From contig CAZCOG010000019.1 of NCBI GenBank assembly GCA_964500445.1, forward strand, positions 1 through 64,000: DNA of 64,000 nucleotides. Direction: 5' to 3'. The position numbers and the translations under genes were made by a program. The stretch comes from Persicitalea sp964500445. GTDB lineage: Bacteria; Bacteroidota; Bacteroidia; Cytophagales; Spirosomataceae. Within the stretch, counting starts at the first letter, position 1. Each line of letters opens with the position of its first letter. Of this stretch, positions 24,289 through 32,828 are shown one piece after another. Below the pieces are notes generated by a model. That model did no database searches. It had not been told where the DNA came from and saw only the letters and a list, made by a program, of their open reading frames with translations.

Positions 24289-26745
24289 TCACTCGGATCG
24301 TAAAGATTCCACCGGATTCATCAACGCCGCTTTCACGCTCTGGTACCCTACCGTCATGAGAGCAATGGTAACCGCCGTCAAACCCGCCAACGCGAACACC
24401 CACCACGAAATATCGACATGGTAGGCAAAGTCGGCCAGCCACTGGTTCATGAAGTACCAGGCGATGGGACTGGCGATGACCAGCGCGACCAAAACCAGCA
24501 ATACAAAATCCCTGGACAGCATCCCGACGATACCGGCAATGCTCGCGCCCAGTACCTTGCGGACGCCGATTTCCTTGGTGCGCTGGAAAGCTGTGAGCGT
24601 CGCCAGACCGAACAAACCCAGACAACTGATGAGGATGGCGATGCCTGTGGACAGATTGATGATCTGGGTCATCGTCCGCTCGGATTCGTAGTACTGCGCG
24701 ATCATGTCGTCGTAGAACTTGTAATCGAAGGGCGCATCGGGGTAAGTACTTTTCCAGAGTTCCTCCATTTTCCGGATGCCTGACTGCCAGTCGGACGGTT
24801 TGTTAGAGGCCAGTTTTACGTTGAAACTGCCGGTTCCGTCTTTCTGAGTCATCATGGCCAGCGGGTCGATTTTTTGGGTGAAGGTAGCGGTATGGAAATC
24901 TTCCACGACACCCACGATAGGAATCAAGACATGGTTATTCTGCTCCGTCACAAACTTTCCGATTGCTTCCTGTGGGGTTTTAAAGCCGAATTCCCGCATA
25001 GCCGTTTCGTTGATCACGTACTCCCGTACCGTGTCGCTGGGTTGCAGATTGCGTCCGGCGAGTAGCTTCATGTTATAGGTATCCAGCAAATCCGTATCGA
25101 CGTATTTGCGGTACACGTTGAGCTCGATTTCCTTTTGGGCACCTTTGTAAATAATGCCGCCGCTGGAATAATTCTGGTTGAAGGGCGGATTCCCCAGGCT
25201 CACGGCGGCTACTTCCGGCAGGCGTTTGAGTTCGTCTTTTAAAGCAAATTGTTTTTCGCCGTACGCTTCGCTTTGCAGCAATCGGTAGGGAACCTGAAAA
25301 GTCAGCACGGCTTCCCGATCGAAACCCAAATCTTTTTCCATCGTGTAGCGCATCTGCTGGTTCATGATGATAGCCCCAATCACAAAGGCCTGCGCAATCA
25401 CGAACTGAAAGACGATCAGGCTTTTGCGTAAAGAGAAATTGTTTCTGCCAATTTTCAGACTGACTTGTCCGCGCAAAACCTGGGTGGGCTGAAAACGGGT
25501 GATCAGCAAGCTCGGGTACCAACCCGCCAGCGCGCTGACCAACACGACGAGCAACATCATGAAAAGCAGGGTTTGTGCGATGTTGGGATATAGGTCCAAC
25601 TCTTTGGGGAAAAGATCGCCGAAGCTGGTCCGGAACATGACCGTCCAGATGAACGCCAAACCGCAAGCCAAAACAGTAACCATAAAAGTTTCACCCAAAA
25701 AATGCCCGATCAGGCGGCTGCGCGAACTACCCAGAGTTTTGCGGATGCCGATTTCGCGGGCGCGCTGGGGTACCTGCGCCGTGGTGAGGTTGACGTAGTT
25801 AATGACCGCCAGCGCCAGCAGAAATATCGCCAGGCCCATGAGCGCCAGCAAAATATTTTTATTCACCGTACGCAAGCGTCCCGCGTAATTGGGAGCAAAA
25901 TGCACCTCCGCAAGGGGGAGCAAACTGTGCTTCCGGGTGAAATTCGCTCCCCAATTTTTCATCGCTTCCTGCGAATTCTTCTGCGAAAGCGCATTGATAT
26001 TTTTACTCAGTTTAGCCACATCGGTTTTTTCGCCGAGCAGCAGGTAAATCTGGTCGGACGAATTGACACCACCCCACGCTTCGGTGTACGCTTTGGCGTT
26101 CTCCCCTTTTTGAAAAGTTGAAAGCGACAAAAATTCCTGTCCCGTGAACGAAGTGGCGCGTTCCAAATCGGCCACCACACCCGTTACTTCTATCGCCACC
26201 GTATCGCGGTATAGTATTGTTTTGCCCAGCATTTGTTCCGGCGTCAGACCCGGGAAGTATTTCTCGGCGCGGGAATACGTAAGGACGGCTTCATTGGGCT
26301 GCGCGAGCGCCTTCGCGGGCGAACCAGCCAGCCATCGGTAGGGTACCAGTTTGAAGTAATCCGTTGTGGTCGCCTGTACTTGTTCTATGTCTGTAAAATC
26401 CAGCGACTTCCCCGACGGCTGGGGTACCTTCAGACTCATAATCCATTGGTCATAAAGCCCTGCCACAGTCTCTACGCCTCCCATTTGTTTGCGGATAGCC
26501 TCGGCCAGCGGCTTTGGCGCACCCGCATTGCCGCTTTCCTTCCCATCGAAGGTGAAATCCGACACGACTTTATAGATTCGGTCGCGATTAGGCTGGTCGG
26601 CGTCGAAGCTGAATTCGTAGCTAACCAACTGAAAAATCATCCAGCAAGCGGCCAGACCAATTGATAGGCCCAGCACGTTGAGCGCCGTGAACAGGCGGTT
26701 GCGCCACAGGTTACGAAAAGCGAGTTTGAGGTAGTTGGATAGCAT
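24289..26745 (-). CDS. FtsX/MacB-type ABC transporter permease
   Basis: 818 residues, the same two-half layout as the neighbouring paralogue. The start is MLSNYLKLAFRNLWRNRLFT. The first FtsX segment REIGIRKTLGSSR lies near residue 335 and the second KEIGVRKVLGAS near 745. The C-terminal tail is NPVESLRSE. Periplasmic parts differ much more from the other copies than the coupling segments and tail do. Predicted inner-membrane mechanotransmission-type permease; substrate unknown. Divergent from the Uma2-like gene at 26784, with only 38 bp between starts. Confidence 0.9.
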   Translation of the reverse strand: MLSNYLKLAFRNLWRNRLFTALNVLGLSIGLAACWMIFQLVSYEFSFDADQPNRDRIYKVVSDFTFDGKESGNAGAPKPLAEAIRKQMGGVETVAGLYDQWIMSLKVPQPSGKSLDFTDIEQVQATTTDYFKLVPYRWLAGSPAKALAQPNEAVLTYSRAEKYFPGLTPEQMLGKTILYRDTVAIEVTGVVADLERATSFTGQEFLSLSTFQKGENAKAYTEAWGGVNSSDQIYLLLGEKTDVAKLSKNINALSQKNSQEAMKNWGANFTRKHSLLPLAEVHFAPNYAGRLRTVNKNILLALMGLAIFLLALAVINYVNLTTAQVPQRAREIGIRKTLGSSRSRLIGHFLGETFMVTVLACGLAFIWTVMFRTSFGDLFPKELDLYPNIAQTLLFMMLLVVLVSALAGWYPSLLITRFQPTQVLRGQVSLKIGRNNFSLRKSLIVFQFVIAQAFVIGAIIMNQQMRYTMEKDLGFDREAVLTFQVPYRLLQSEAYGEKQFALKDELKRLPEVAAVSLGNPPFNQNYSSGGIIYKGAQKEIELNVYRKYVDTDLLDTYNMKLLAGRNLQPSDTVREYVINETAMREFGFKTPQEAIGKFVTEQNNHVLIPIVGVVEDFHTATFTQKIDPLAMMTQKDGTGSFNVKLASNKPSDWQSGIRKMEELWKSTYPDAPFDYKFYDDMIAQYYESERTMTQIINLSTGIAILISCLGLFGLATLTAFQRTKEIGVRKVLGASIAGIVGMLSRDFVLLVLVALVIASPIAWYFMNQWLADFAYHVDISWWVFALAGLTAVTIALMTVGYQSVKAALMNPVESLRSE

Positions 26746-26766
26746 AGTCTTTTTTAATTATATTTG
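26735..26766 (+). promoter_or_regulatory. Bacteroidota promoter for the Uma2-like gene
   Basis: TTG at 26735-26737, 21-bp spacer, exact TATATTTG at 26759-26766, 17 bp before ATG 26784. The -33 element lies inside the first codons of the divergent permease gene. Confidence 0.65.
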
Positions 26767-26783
26767 AAAAAACAACTTTGGGT

Positions 26784-27263
26784 ATGGAGACTACTATTGA
26801 ACATCTGTCTGAATACGAATTGGAAAGAGGTAAGCCTATGCCAACTACGCCGCACGCCATCATCCAGTCAAACCTGGTTTTTGAGTTCAGATCCCGCTAC
26901 CCCCGGCAGTACCGTGCCCTTTCGGAGTTGACGCTCGACACCCCTCCCAACGGCTCGACGCCCGATGTGGTCGTTTACCCTTTTTTTGAGGCCGACTTCA
27001 CAAAGGAGTATCCCGCTCGCCGTACCGATGCTCCATTGCTTACCGTCGAGATTCAGTCGCCCTCCCAAAGTCTGGATGAGATGGTGGACAAAGCCAATAT
27101 CTACTTTGCTTTCGGCGTCAAATCCTGCTGGATCGTGCAGCCCCGCATCGAGGGAATTTTCGTTTTTGACCAACCTAATCGCTACCAATTCTTTCATCAC
27201 GACGATGTGTTGCGGGACCCGAACCTGGCTATCGAAATCGACCTTTCTGACGTTTTTAAATAG
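26784..27263 (+). CDS. Uma2-family endonuclease-like protein
   Basis: 159 residues from ATG 26784. A PD-(D/E)XK nuclease-like core is visible: GSTPDVVVYP (the conserved Asp strand), LLTVEIQSPSQSLDEM (the E-x-Q/Lys strand with Glu) and VKSCWIVQPR following the helix with YFAFGVKS. Uma2 proteins occur in large numbers in cyanobacteria and Bacteroidota; their target and function are unknown. It is the only gene on the plus strand between two permease genes, converging with the next permease (24 bp). It looks like an insertion into a former permease-permease junction. Confidence 0.85.
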   Translation: METTIEHLSEYELERGKPMPTTPHAIIQSNLVFEFRSRYPRQYRALSELTLDTPPNGSTPDVVVYPFFEADFTKEYPARRTDAPLLTVEIQSPSQSLDEMVDKANIYFAFGVKSCWIVQPRIEGIFVFDQPNRYQFFHHDDVLRDPNLAIEIDLSDVFK

Positions 27264-27287
27264 CCTTTTTCTCCCGACCCAGATGAC

Positions 27288-29723
27288 TCAATCACTCCGC
27301 AGCGACTCTACCGGATTCATCAGGGCGGCTTTGATGCTCTGAAAACTCACTGTCAGCAGCGCGATTCCTATCGCCAGCATGCCCGCCAAAGCAAATACCC
27401 ACCATTCGAGGTCGATTTTGTATGCGAAATCTGCCAGCCATTGGTTCATGGCGTACCAGGCGACGGGAGTGGCAATCAGAATAGCGATGAGCACGAGTTT
27501 CAGGAAATCTTTGGAAAGCAGCGCGACGATGCTGGTGACACTCGCGCCCAGTACCTTGCGAATGCCAATTTCCTTGACCCGCTGCTGGATCACGTATATT
27601 GCCAGGCCCAGCAAGCCCATGCAGGCGATGAAGATAGCGAGCAGGGAAAACAGGCCGAAAATTCGTTCCGAAACCTGTTCGGTCTGGTACAATCGATTCC
27701 AGTCGGCATCCAGAAATGAATAGTGGAAGGGCTGATCGGGCAGGTACCTTTTCCAGAGGGCTTCGGTTTGGGTGATGGCCGCCTGAGGATTCGTAGCACT
27801 GATCCGCATGACGATCTGGTTGTTAAAACCATTGAATACTTTGTCGTGCAGAATAAACAGAGGCGTAATACGCTGGTGCAGCGAAGCAAAATGAAAATTT
27901 TTGGCTACCCCGATTACTGTATAGGTTACTTCGGCTTCGCCTGCCCCAAAGGTATCCGGACTCTTGACCTGTTTACCGACGGGATCGGTAAGCCCCAATT
28001 CGCGAACTGCCTCTTCGTTCAGAATTACCGACAGTGAATCGTTGAAATCGCGGGAAAAGGAGCGCCCGGCCAGCATGCTCATCCCCATGCTGGCCAGGTA
28101 GTCGTCGTCGATTACCATCGCCCGACCCGTGACGGTTTCGGTTTCGTCGGGCCTGCGAAAGGTAATGCCAAAAAAATTCTGCGCATCGGGCGTTGAGCTG
28201 GTACCCCCTACCTGCTTCACGCCAGCCAGCTGGCGCGCTTCTTCTTTGAAGGCCCGCGTCTTGTTGTCCAGAAATCCCGTACCCTGAATGGTGATGACCG
28301 CTTCTTTGGTAAAGCCCAGTTCTTTGGTCTGGATGTAATGCATTTGCCTAAATACGAACAGCGTACATACAATCAAAGCGACCGAAATGGCAAATTGGAA
28401 AACCACCAGTCCGTTGCGCAAAAGGTACCCCTGCCGGGTGGCCGAAAATTTACCCTTAAGTACCTTGATCGGCTCGAAGGCCGCCAGTACGCCCGCCGGG
28501 TAGCTGCCTGCCAGCAAACCAATGCCCCCCGCCACCAAAAGCAGCAGGGGTAGCCTCCAACCCGCCAGAAAGGATAGCGAGAGTTCCTTGCCCGCCAGAT
28601 CGTTGAAGAAAGGCAACAGACTTGCTACTAATATGACCGCAACTCCGAAACTAAACAGGCTCAACAGCACCGACTCGGTCAGGAACTGCGCGGCCAACTG
28701 ACTTTTCGTGGAGCCGAGCGATTTGCGGATGCCTACCTCCCGCGCCCGCTCGGCCGAACGGGCCGTGGCCAGATTCATGAAATTGATCGCGGCAATCAAA
28801 AGCACGAAGACGGCAATGAGTGAGAAAATCGTCACGAGAGTCTGGCTTCCGTTGGTACCTAGTTCCTGCTCAAGGTGAGAATTGAGGTGAATGCCGGTCA
28901 GGGGCTGAAGGAAATAAAAGTACCCATTGCCCGCCTTGAGGTACTCCTTGAATGAAACCCCAAAATTTCGCTGTACCTGCCCGGCGGCGTATTTTTCGAC
29001 CAATCCCGGAAACTGGGCCTGCACGGTTTCCGGCTGCACGTTGGGTTTGAGCAGCAGGTACGTACTGGCCGAAAAACTGATGAAGTTCTCGGGCCGGGTC
29101 ACATCGGGCGGGGCTACGGTCGACTGTAAAAAGTCAAAAGTAAAATGGGTGTTGGGGGGAAGGTCCGCACAGACACCCGTCACTTCCAGTTTGGGACCCT
29201 GCACCATCTCAAGTACCTGTCCCACCGGATTGGCCTCCCCAAACAGCCGATGAGCTGTTTGCTGCGTAAGTACCACCGTATTGGGTCGGTTAAGTACCTG
29301 GTCGGGATTTCCACGGATCAGCGCCGTTTGAAACACGCGGAAGAAGCTGGAGTCCGCCGCCATCACGTTGCGTTCTTCGAAAGAACGGCCTTGGTACTTG
29401 AGTACCACCGGCGCATTGCCATTGAAGGCAAAGAGCCGCACAGTCTCCTCCACGCCCGGTATGTCCCGCTTCAGTACCGCCGCGTACGAATCCGGGATAA
29501 TGGCGTACTTCGCCACGCGGTCGGGGTACTTGCGTTCCAGAGCCACGCGGTAGATGCGCTCGCCGTTGGGCCAGTGGCGGTCGTAACTGCGCTCATCGAC
29601 AACGTACATCACGATCAGGATGCAGCAGGCCATACCGATGGATAGCCCAATGATGTTGATGGCGGTGTTCGTTTTGTTTTTCAGCAAATTCCGCCGGGCG
29701 ATTTTGAGGTAGTTGGTGAGCAT
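27288..29723 (-). CDS. FtsX/MacB-type ABC transporter permease
   Basis: 811 residues from ATG 29723, giving the start MLTNYLKIARRNLLKNK shared with its paralogues; a 23-residue upstream extension is rejected because it runs into the divergent promoter. Two permease halves: REVGIRKSLGSTK near residue 345 and KEIGIRKVLGAS near 735. The C-terminus is NPVESLRSD. Periplasmic domains are of MacB_PCD type. The ATPase partner is not encoded here. Start-side DNA is divergent with a small antitoxin-like gene whose promoter begins within this gene. Confidence 0.9.
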   Translation of the reverse strand: MLTNYLKIARRNLLKNKTNTAINIIGLSIGMACCILIVMYVVDERSYDRHWPNGERIYRVALERKYPDRVAKYAIIPDSYAAVLKRDIPGVEETVRLFAFNGNAPVVLKYQGRSFEERNVMAADSSFFRVFQTALIRGNPDQVLNRPNTVVLTQQTAHRLFGEANPVGQVLEMVQGPKLEVTGVCADLPPNTHFTFDFLQSTVAPPDVTRPENFISFSASTYLLLKPNVQPETVQAQFPGLVEKYAAGQVQRNFGVSFKEYLKAGNGYFYFLQPLTGIHLNSHLEQELGTNGSQTLVTIFSLIAVFVLLIAAINFMNLATARSAERAREVGIRKSLGSTKSQLAAQFLTESVLLSLFSFGVAVILVASLLPFFNDLAGKELSLSFLAGWRLPLLLLVAGGIGLLAGSYPAGVLAAFEPIKVLKGKFSATRQGYLLRNGLVVFQFAISVALIVCTLFVFRQMHYIQTKELGFTKEAVITIQGTGFLDNKTRAFKEEARQLAGVKQVGGTSSTPDAQNFFGITFRRPDETETVTGRAMVIDDDYLASMGMSMLAGRSFSRDFNDSLSVILNEEAVRELGLTDPVGKQVKSPDTFGAGEAEVTYTVIGVAKNFHFASLHQRITPLFILHDKVFNGFNNQIVMRISATNPQAAITQTEALWKRYLPDQPFHYSFLDADWNRLYQTEQVSERIFGLFSLLAIFIACMGLLGLAIYVIQQRVKEIGIRKVLGASVTSIVALLSKDFLKLVLIAILIATPVAWYAMNQWLADFAYKIDLEWWVFALAGMLAIGIALLTVSFQSIKAALMNPVESLRSD

Positions 29724-29743
29724 GGCTGTTTTAAGTATATTTG
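29713..29743 (+). promoter_or_regulatory. Bacteroidota promoter for the antitoxin-PIN gene pair
   Basis: TTG at 29713-29715, 20-bp spacer, exact TATATTTG at 29736-29743, 19 bp before ATG 29763. The layout and flanks closely mirror the promoter of the Uma2-like gene, including a -33 element inside the divergent permease gene. Confidence 0.7.
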
Positions 29744-29762
29744 AGAAAAAGACGGATCTGAA

Positions 29763-29960
29763 ATGGAAAATCAAAAACTGAGTTCGCTTCAACTGGACTT
29801 ACTTAAAGTCTATTCCTTTCAACCCAGCGAGGAAGACTTGATGGCGGTGCGGAATTTATTAGCTACCTATTTCTCTGATAAACTTATCAGCAAAATCGGC
29901 CAAGCGGTGGAGGACAAGCAAATTAGCGAAGCCGACCTCGACCGCTGGCTCAATGAATAA
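29763..29960 (+). CDS. Small antitoxin-like protein of a PIN-domain toxin pair
   Basis: 65 residues, helical and acidic (LQLDLLKVYSFQPSEEDLM, ISEADLDRWLNE). Small proteins of this kind precede PIN-domain genes as putative antitoxins in cyanobacteria and Bacteroidota. It overlaps the PIN gene by 8 bp, which fits tightly coupled toxin-antitoxin expression. No DNA-binding motif is obvious. The assignment rests mainly on size, overlap and the partner. Confidence 0.65.
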   Translation: MENQKLSSLQLDLLKVYSFQPSEEDLMAVRNLLATYFSDKLISKIGQAVEDKQISEADLDRWLNE

Positions 29961-30381
29961 GCTGCGTCTCGTACTTGACACCAATATCTTCATGGTGTCC
30001 CTGGCTCCTCAGTACAAGTATCATTGGATTTACCGAAGTCTGCTGGCAGGTCGCTTCGAACTGGCTGTGTCCAATGACATCCTGACTGAGTACGCCGAGC
30101 AGATTGCGATCCGGTACGGTCTCGACCGCACCGACGCCACGCTCGACTACCTGCTTTTTCTTCCTAATGTCTTTCAAATCAACCCTTCCTTTTTCTGGCA
30201 ACTCATCGAGCCTGACGCCGACGACAATAAATTCGTGGACTGCTATTTAGCCAGTCAATCTGACCATATAATCAGTAATGACCGACATTTCCGCCCTCTG
30301 TCCGCCCATGAATTTCCTCCCGTTTCGATAATGGCCTACGAGGACTTTGAGTGTAGGTACAAGGCTTTACTCACTCCTTAG
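29953..30381 (+). CDS. PIN-domain ribonuclease toxin
   Basis: 142 residues. PIN acidic residues are present: LVLDTNIFM (first Asp near residue 8), EYAEQIA (Glu about 43), a run of acidic residues around DADDNKFVDCYL (about 90-101) and SNDRHF near 114. This matches the 'putative toxin of PIN family' group that degrades RNA with Mg2+. It overlaps the upstream antitoxin-like gene by 8 bp. Its last 15 bp also overlap the 3' end of the convergent permease gene at 30367, so the two transcripts are antisense at their ends. Confidence 0.88.
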   Translation: MNKLRLVLDTNIFMVSLAPQYKYHWIYRSLLAGRFELAVSNDILTEYAEQIAIRYGLDRTDATLDYLLFLPNVFQINPSFFWQLIEPDADDNKFVDCYLASQSDHIISNDRHFRPLSAHEFPPVSIMAYEDFECRYKALLTP

Positions 30382-32808
30382 CGACTCCACCGGATTCATC
30401 AACGCCGCCTTCACACTCTGGTACCCTACCGTAATGAGGGCAATGGTAACCGCAGCCAAGCCCGCCAGCGCGAACACCCACCACGAAATATCGACTTTAT
30501 AGGCAAAATCAGCCAGCCAGTGATTCATGGCGTACCAGGCAATGGGCGAGGCAATGACGATGGCAATCAGTACCAATTTTAGGAAATCTTTGGAAAGTAG
30601 CCCTACGATGCTACTCACGCTGGCTCCCAGTACTTTCCGAACCCCAATTTCCTTGGTGCGTTGCTGCGCCGCGAATGCAGCAAGGCCGAAGAGCCCCAGG
30701 CAGGAAATAAAGATCGATATGATCGTGAACGTATTGACAATTCGGGAAGTCCGGGCGTCAGATTCATAGTTTCTCTGAAAATCATCGTCCAGGAAACTGT
30801 ACTCGAAGGGTTCATTCGGATTCGTCGCTTTCCACGTTTTTTCGATCGAAGGGAGGACGCTACTTACATCGGCTGCATTTACATGTACCACGGCGTAATT
30901 GAACCACCGATTGTTCAGCATAAAAGCGTAGGGTTCAATCTGCTTGTGCAAATCTTCGTAGTGAAAATCTTTCAGTACGCCCACTACTTCGTACGGAATA
31001 GTGCTTCCCTGCCAATCGAAGTTGAGTTTTTGGCCGATGGCTTTTTCCAGCGGAATGGCAAACTTCCGCAGGGTGGCTTCATTCACAATGATCCGGTTAT
31101 TCGTATCGGCCGGAAATTCCCTCGAAAACATCCTTCCGGCGGCGAGTTCAAAGCCCATAGTCTGCATAAATTCAGGCGACACGCGGTTAGTGTTGACCTG
31201 CCGCCGAACGTCATCGACCGACTGGTTGGCCCGGTACAGGCTCCTGGTCGTTTGGTTAGTGATGCCGGGATAGTAGTCGGTGCCTGCCACCTTGGAAATT
31301 TGGCTGTTTTGCACTAATTCATTTTTGATGGTCGAATAGTCGTTTCCGTGAAGGGGAATAATGATTTGCTGGTCTTTATTGAAACCCAGGGGCTGATCGC
31401 GCAGGAAGTTCATTTGCTGATGAATCACTATCGTGGCCACGACCAACCCAACGGAAATCATGAATTGAAACACCACCAGTGCTTTTCTCAAACCCGTAGC
31501 AGATGCCGAATTCACAAACTTACCTTTCAGTACATCCAATGGATTGAACACGGACAAATAGAAAGCAGGGTAGCTGCCGGCCAGTAATCCTGTAAGGAGG
31601 GCTAACGCAAAAAAGATTGTTACATTCCACGGAGTCAGCAATTCATTAAATTGTAAATTCTTATCAGTCAATTGATTAAAAACGGGCAAAAATAACACGG
31701 TCAGCATCAAGGCTACCAAAAGCGATACCAAAGTCAGCGCCATCGACTCGCCCAGAAACTGCCCGATCAGGCCGCGCTTCCCGGCTCCCAGTACTTTGCG
31801 CATCCCTACCTCCGCCGCCCGTTTTATCGAATGGGCCGTGGATAAGTTCATGAAATTGATACAGGCAATGAGCAGGGTGAAAAGCGCAATCGAAGCCAGA
31901 ATGTACAGGTACTTCGTGCTGCTGGTAGCGGTCACGATGGTGTCGGCCTTGTGGTACAAGTGAAGGTCTTTCACGGGCGTCAGGAAAATCCGCTTGTCAA
32001 AACCCTCTTCCTGCAAACTTTTCCGTACGTACTTGTCCATGAATGCCGCCAGTTTTCGATTGATTTTTTGGGCATCGGACTTAGGCTGTAACCTGACGTA
32101 GGTGTAGTACATGTTGTTGCCCGTGTAGGTAACCGGCTGCTCCCGAATAAACTCAGCCACCCAGCCTGCCGAAATTGGAAGAAAAAAACGGGCGTCGATG
32201 TGCGACCGACTGCTTTCGTCCCGATAGACACCCGTGACTTTAAAGCTTTTGCCAAATCCAGCTGTGCCACCTACTTTGATGGTTTTGTTCAGGGCCGGCT
32301 CGGTACCAAACAACTTATGGGCGACTCCCTCCGAAAGTACCACCGAATGCGGGTCATCAAGGGCAGTTCGCTGATCGCCTTCCAGGAAGGTATAAGAAAA
32401 CACGTCGAAAAAAGTAGAGTCAACCTGATAACCCTTGGTTTCGTAGAAGGAAATGTCGGGCTTGCCAGGCTTCTCTGACGTTAGCAGAGTTTTATCCTCG
32501 ATCACATTTACCCACAGGCGGGTAGCTTGGGCGATTTCGGGATAGTCTGCCTTGATCGCCTGGGCGTAGGGTGCCGATAGTTTTGGGAATTCTTCTCGCC
32601 CTCCGACAGCAGAAATCGCTTCGCTATTGACCAGGTACAAGTCCTCGGCGTATTGATGATGCCGATCAAAAGAAATTTCGCTGTGGATGTACATGGCGAG
32701 TAGCATACAACAGGCCAATCCCACCGAAAGCCCAATGATATTGAGGCCCGAGAACAGCTTATTACGCAGCAGATTCCGCCATGCGATCTTAAAATAATTT
32801 TTGATCAT
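30367..32808 (-). CDS. FtsX/MacB-type ABC transporter permease
   Basis: 813 residues: start MIKNYFKIAWRNLLRNK, first FtsX segment AEVGMRKVLGAGKRG near 335, second KEIGVRKVLGAS near 735, tail NPVESLRSE. The start lies 20 bp after the stop of the upstream permease at 32829, so these two copies are probably cotranscribed. The 3' end overlaps the convergent PIN toxin gene by 15 bp. Predicted inner-membrane permease with unknown substrate and no ATPase encoded nearby. Confidence 0.9.
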   Translation of the reverse strand: MIKNYFKIAWRNLLRNKLFSGLNIIGLSVGLACCMLLAMYIHSEISFDRHHQYAEDLYLVNSEAISAVGGREEFPKLSAPYAQAIKADYPEIAQATRLWVNVIEDKTLLTSEKPGKPDISFYETKGYQVDSTFFDVFSYTFLEGDQRTALDDPHSVVLSEGVAHKLFGTEPALNKTIKVGGTAGFGKSFKVTGVYRDESSRSHIDARFFLPISAGWVAEFIREQPVTYTGNNMYYTYVRLQPKSDAQKINRKLAAFMDKYVRKSLQEEGFDKRIFLTPVKDLHLYHKADTIVTATSSTKYLYILASIALFTLLIACINFMNLSTAHSIKRAAEVGMRKVLGAGKRGLIGQFLGESMALTLVSLLVALMLTVLFLPVFNQLTDKNLQFNELLTPWNVTIFFALALLTGLLAGSYPAFYLSVFNPLDVLKGKFVNSASATGLRKALVVFQFMISVGLVVATIVIHQQMNFLRDQPLGFNKDQQIIIPLHGNDYSTIKNELVQNSQISKVAGTDYYPGITNQTTRSLYRANQSVDDVRRQVNTNRVSPEFMQTMGFELAAGRMFSREFPADTNNRIIVNEATLRKFAIPLEKAIGQKLNFDWQGSTIPYEVVGVLKDFHYEDLHKQIEPYAFMLNNRWFNYAVVHVNAADVSSVLPSIEKTWKATNPNEPFEYSFLDDDFQRNYESDARTSRIVNTFTIISIFISCLGLFGLAAFAAQQRTKEIGVRKVLGASVSSIVGLLSKDFLKLVLIAIVIASPIAWYAMNHWLADFAYKVDISWWVFALAGLAAVTIALITVGYQSVKAALMNPVESLRSE

Positions 32809-32828
32809 AGTTTTTTATGAATGTAGCG

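Noticed and set aside
24245..24625. Second minus-strand frame over the permease 3' end
   Set aside because: Shadow of the permease frame, with Arg/His-rich translation.
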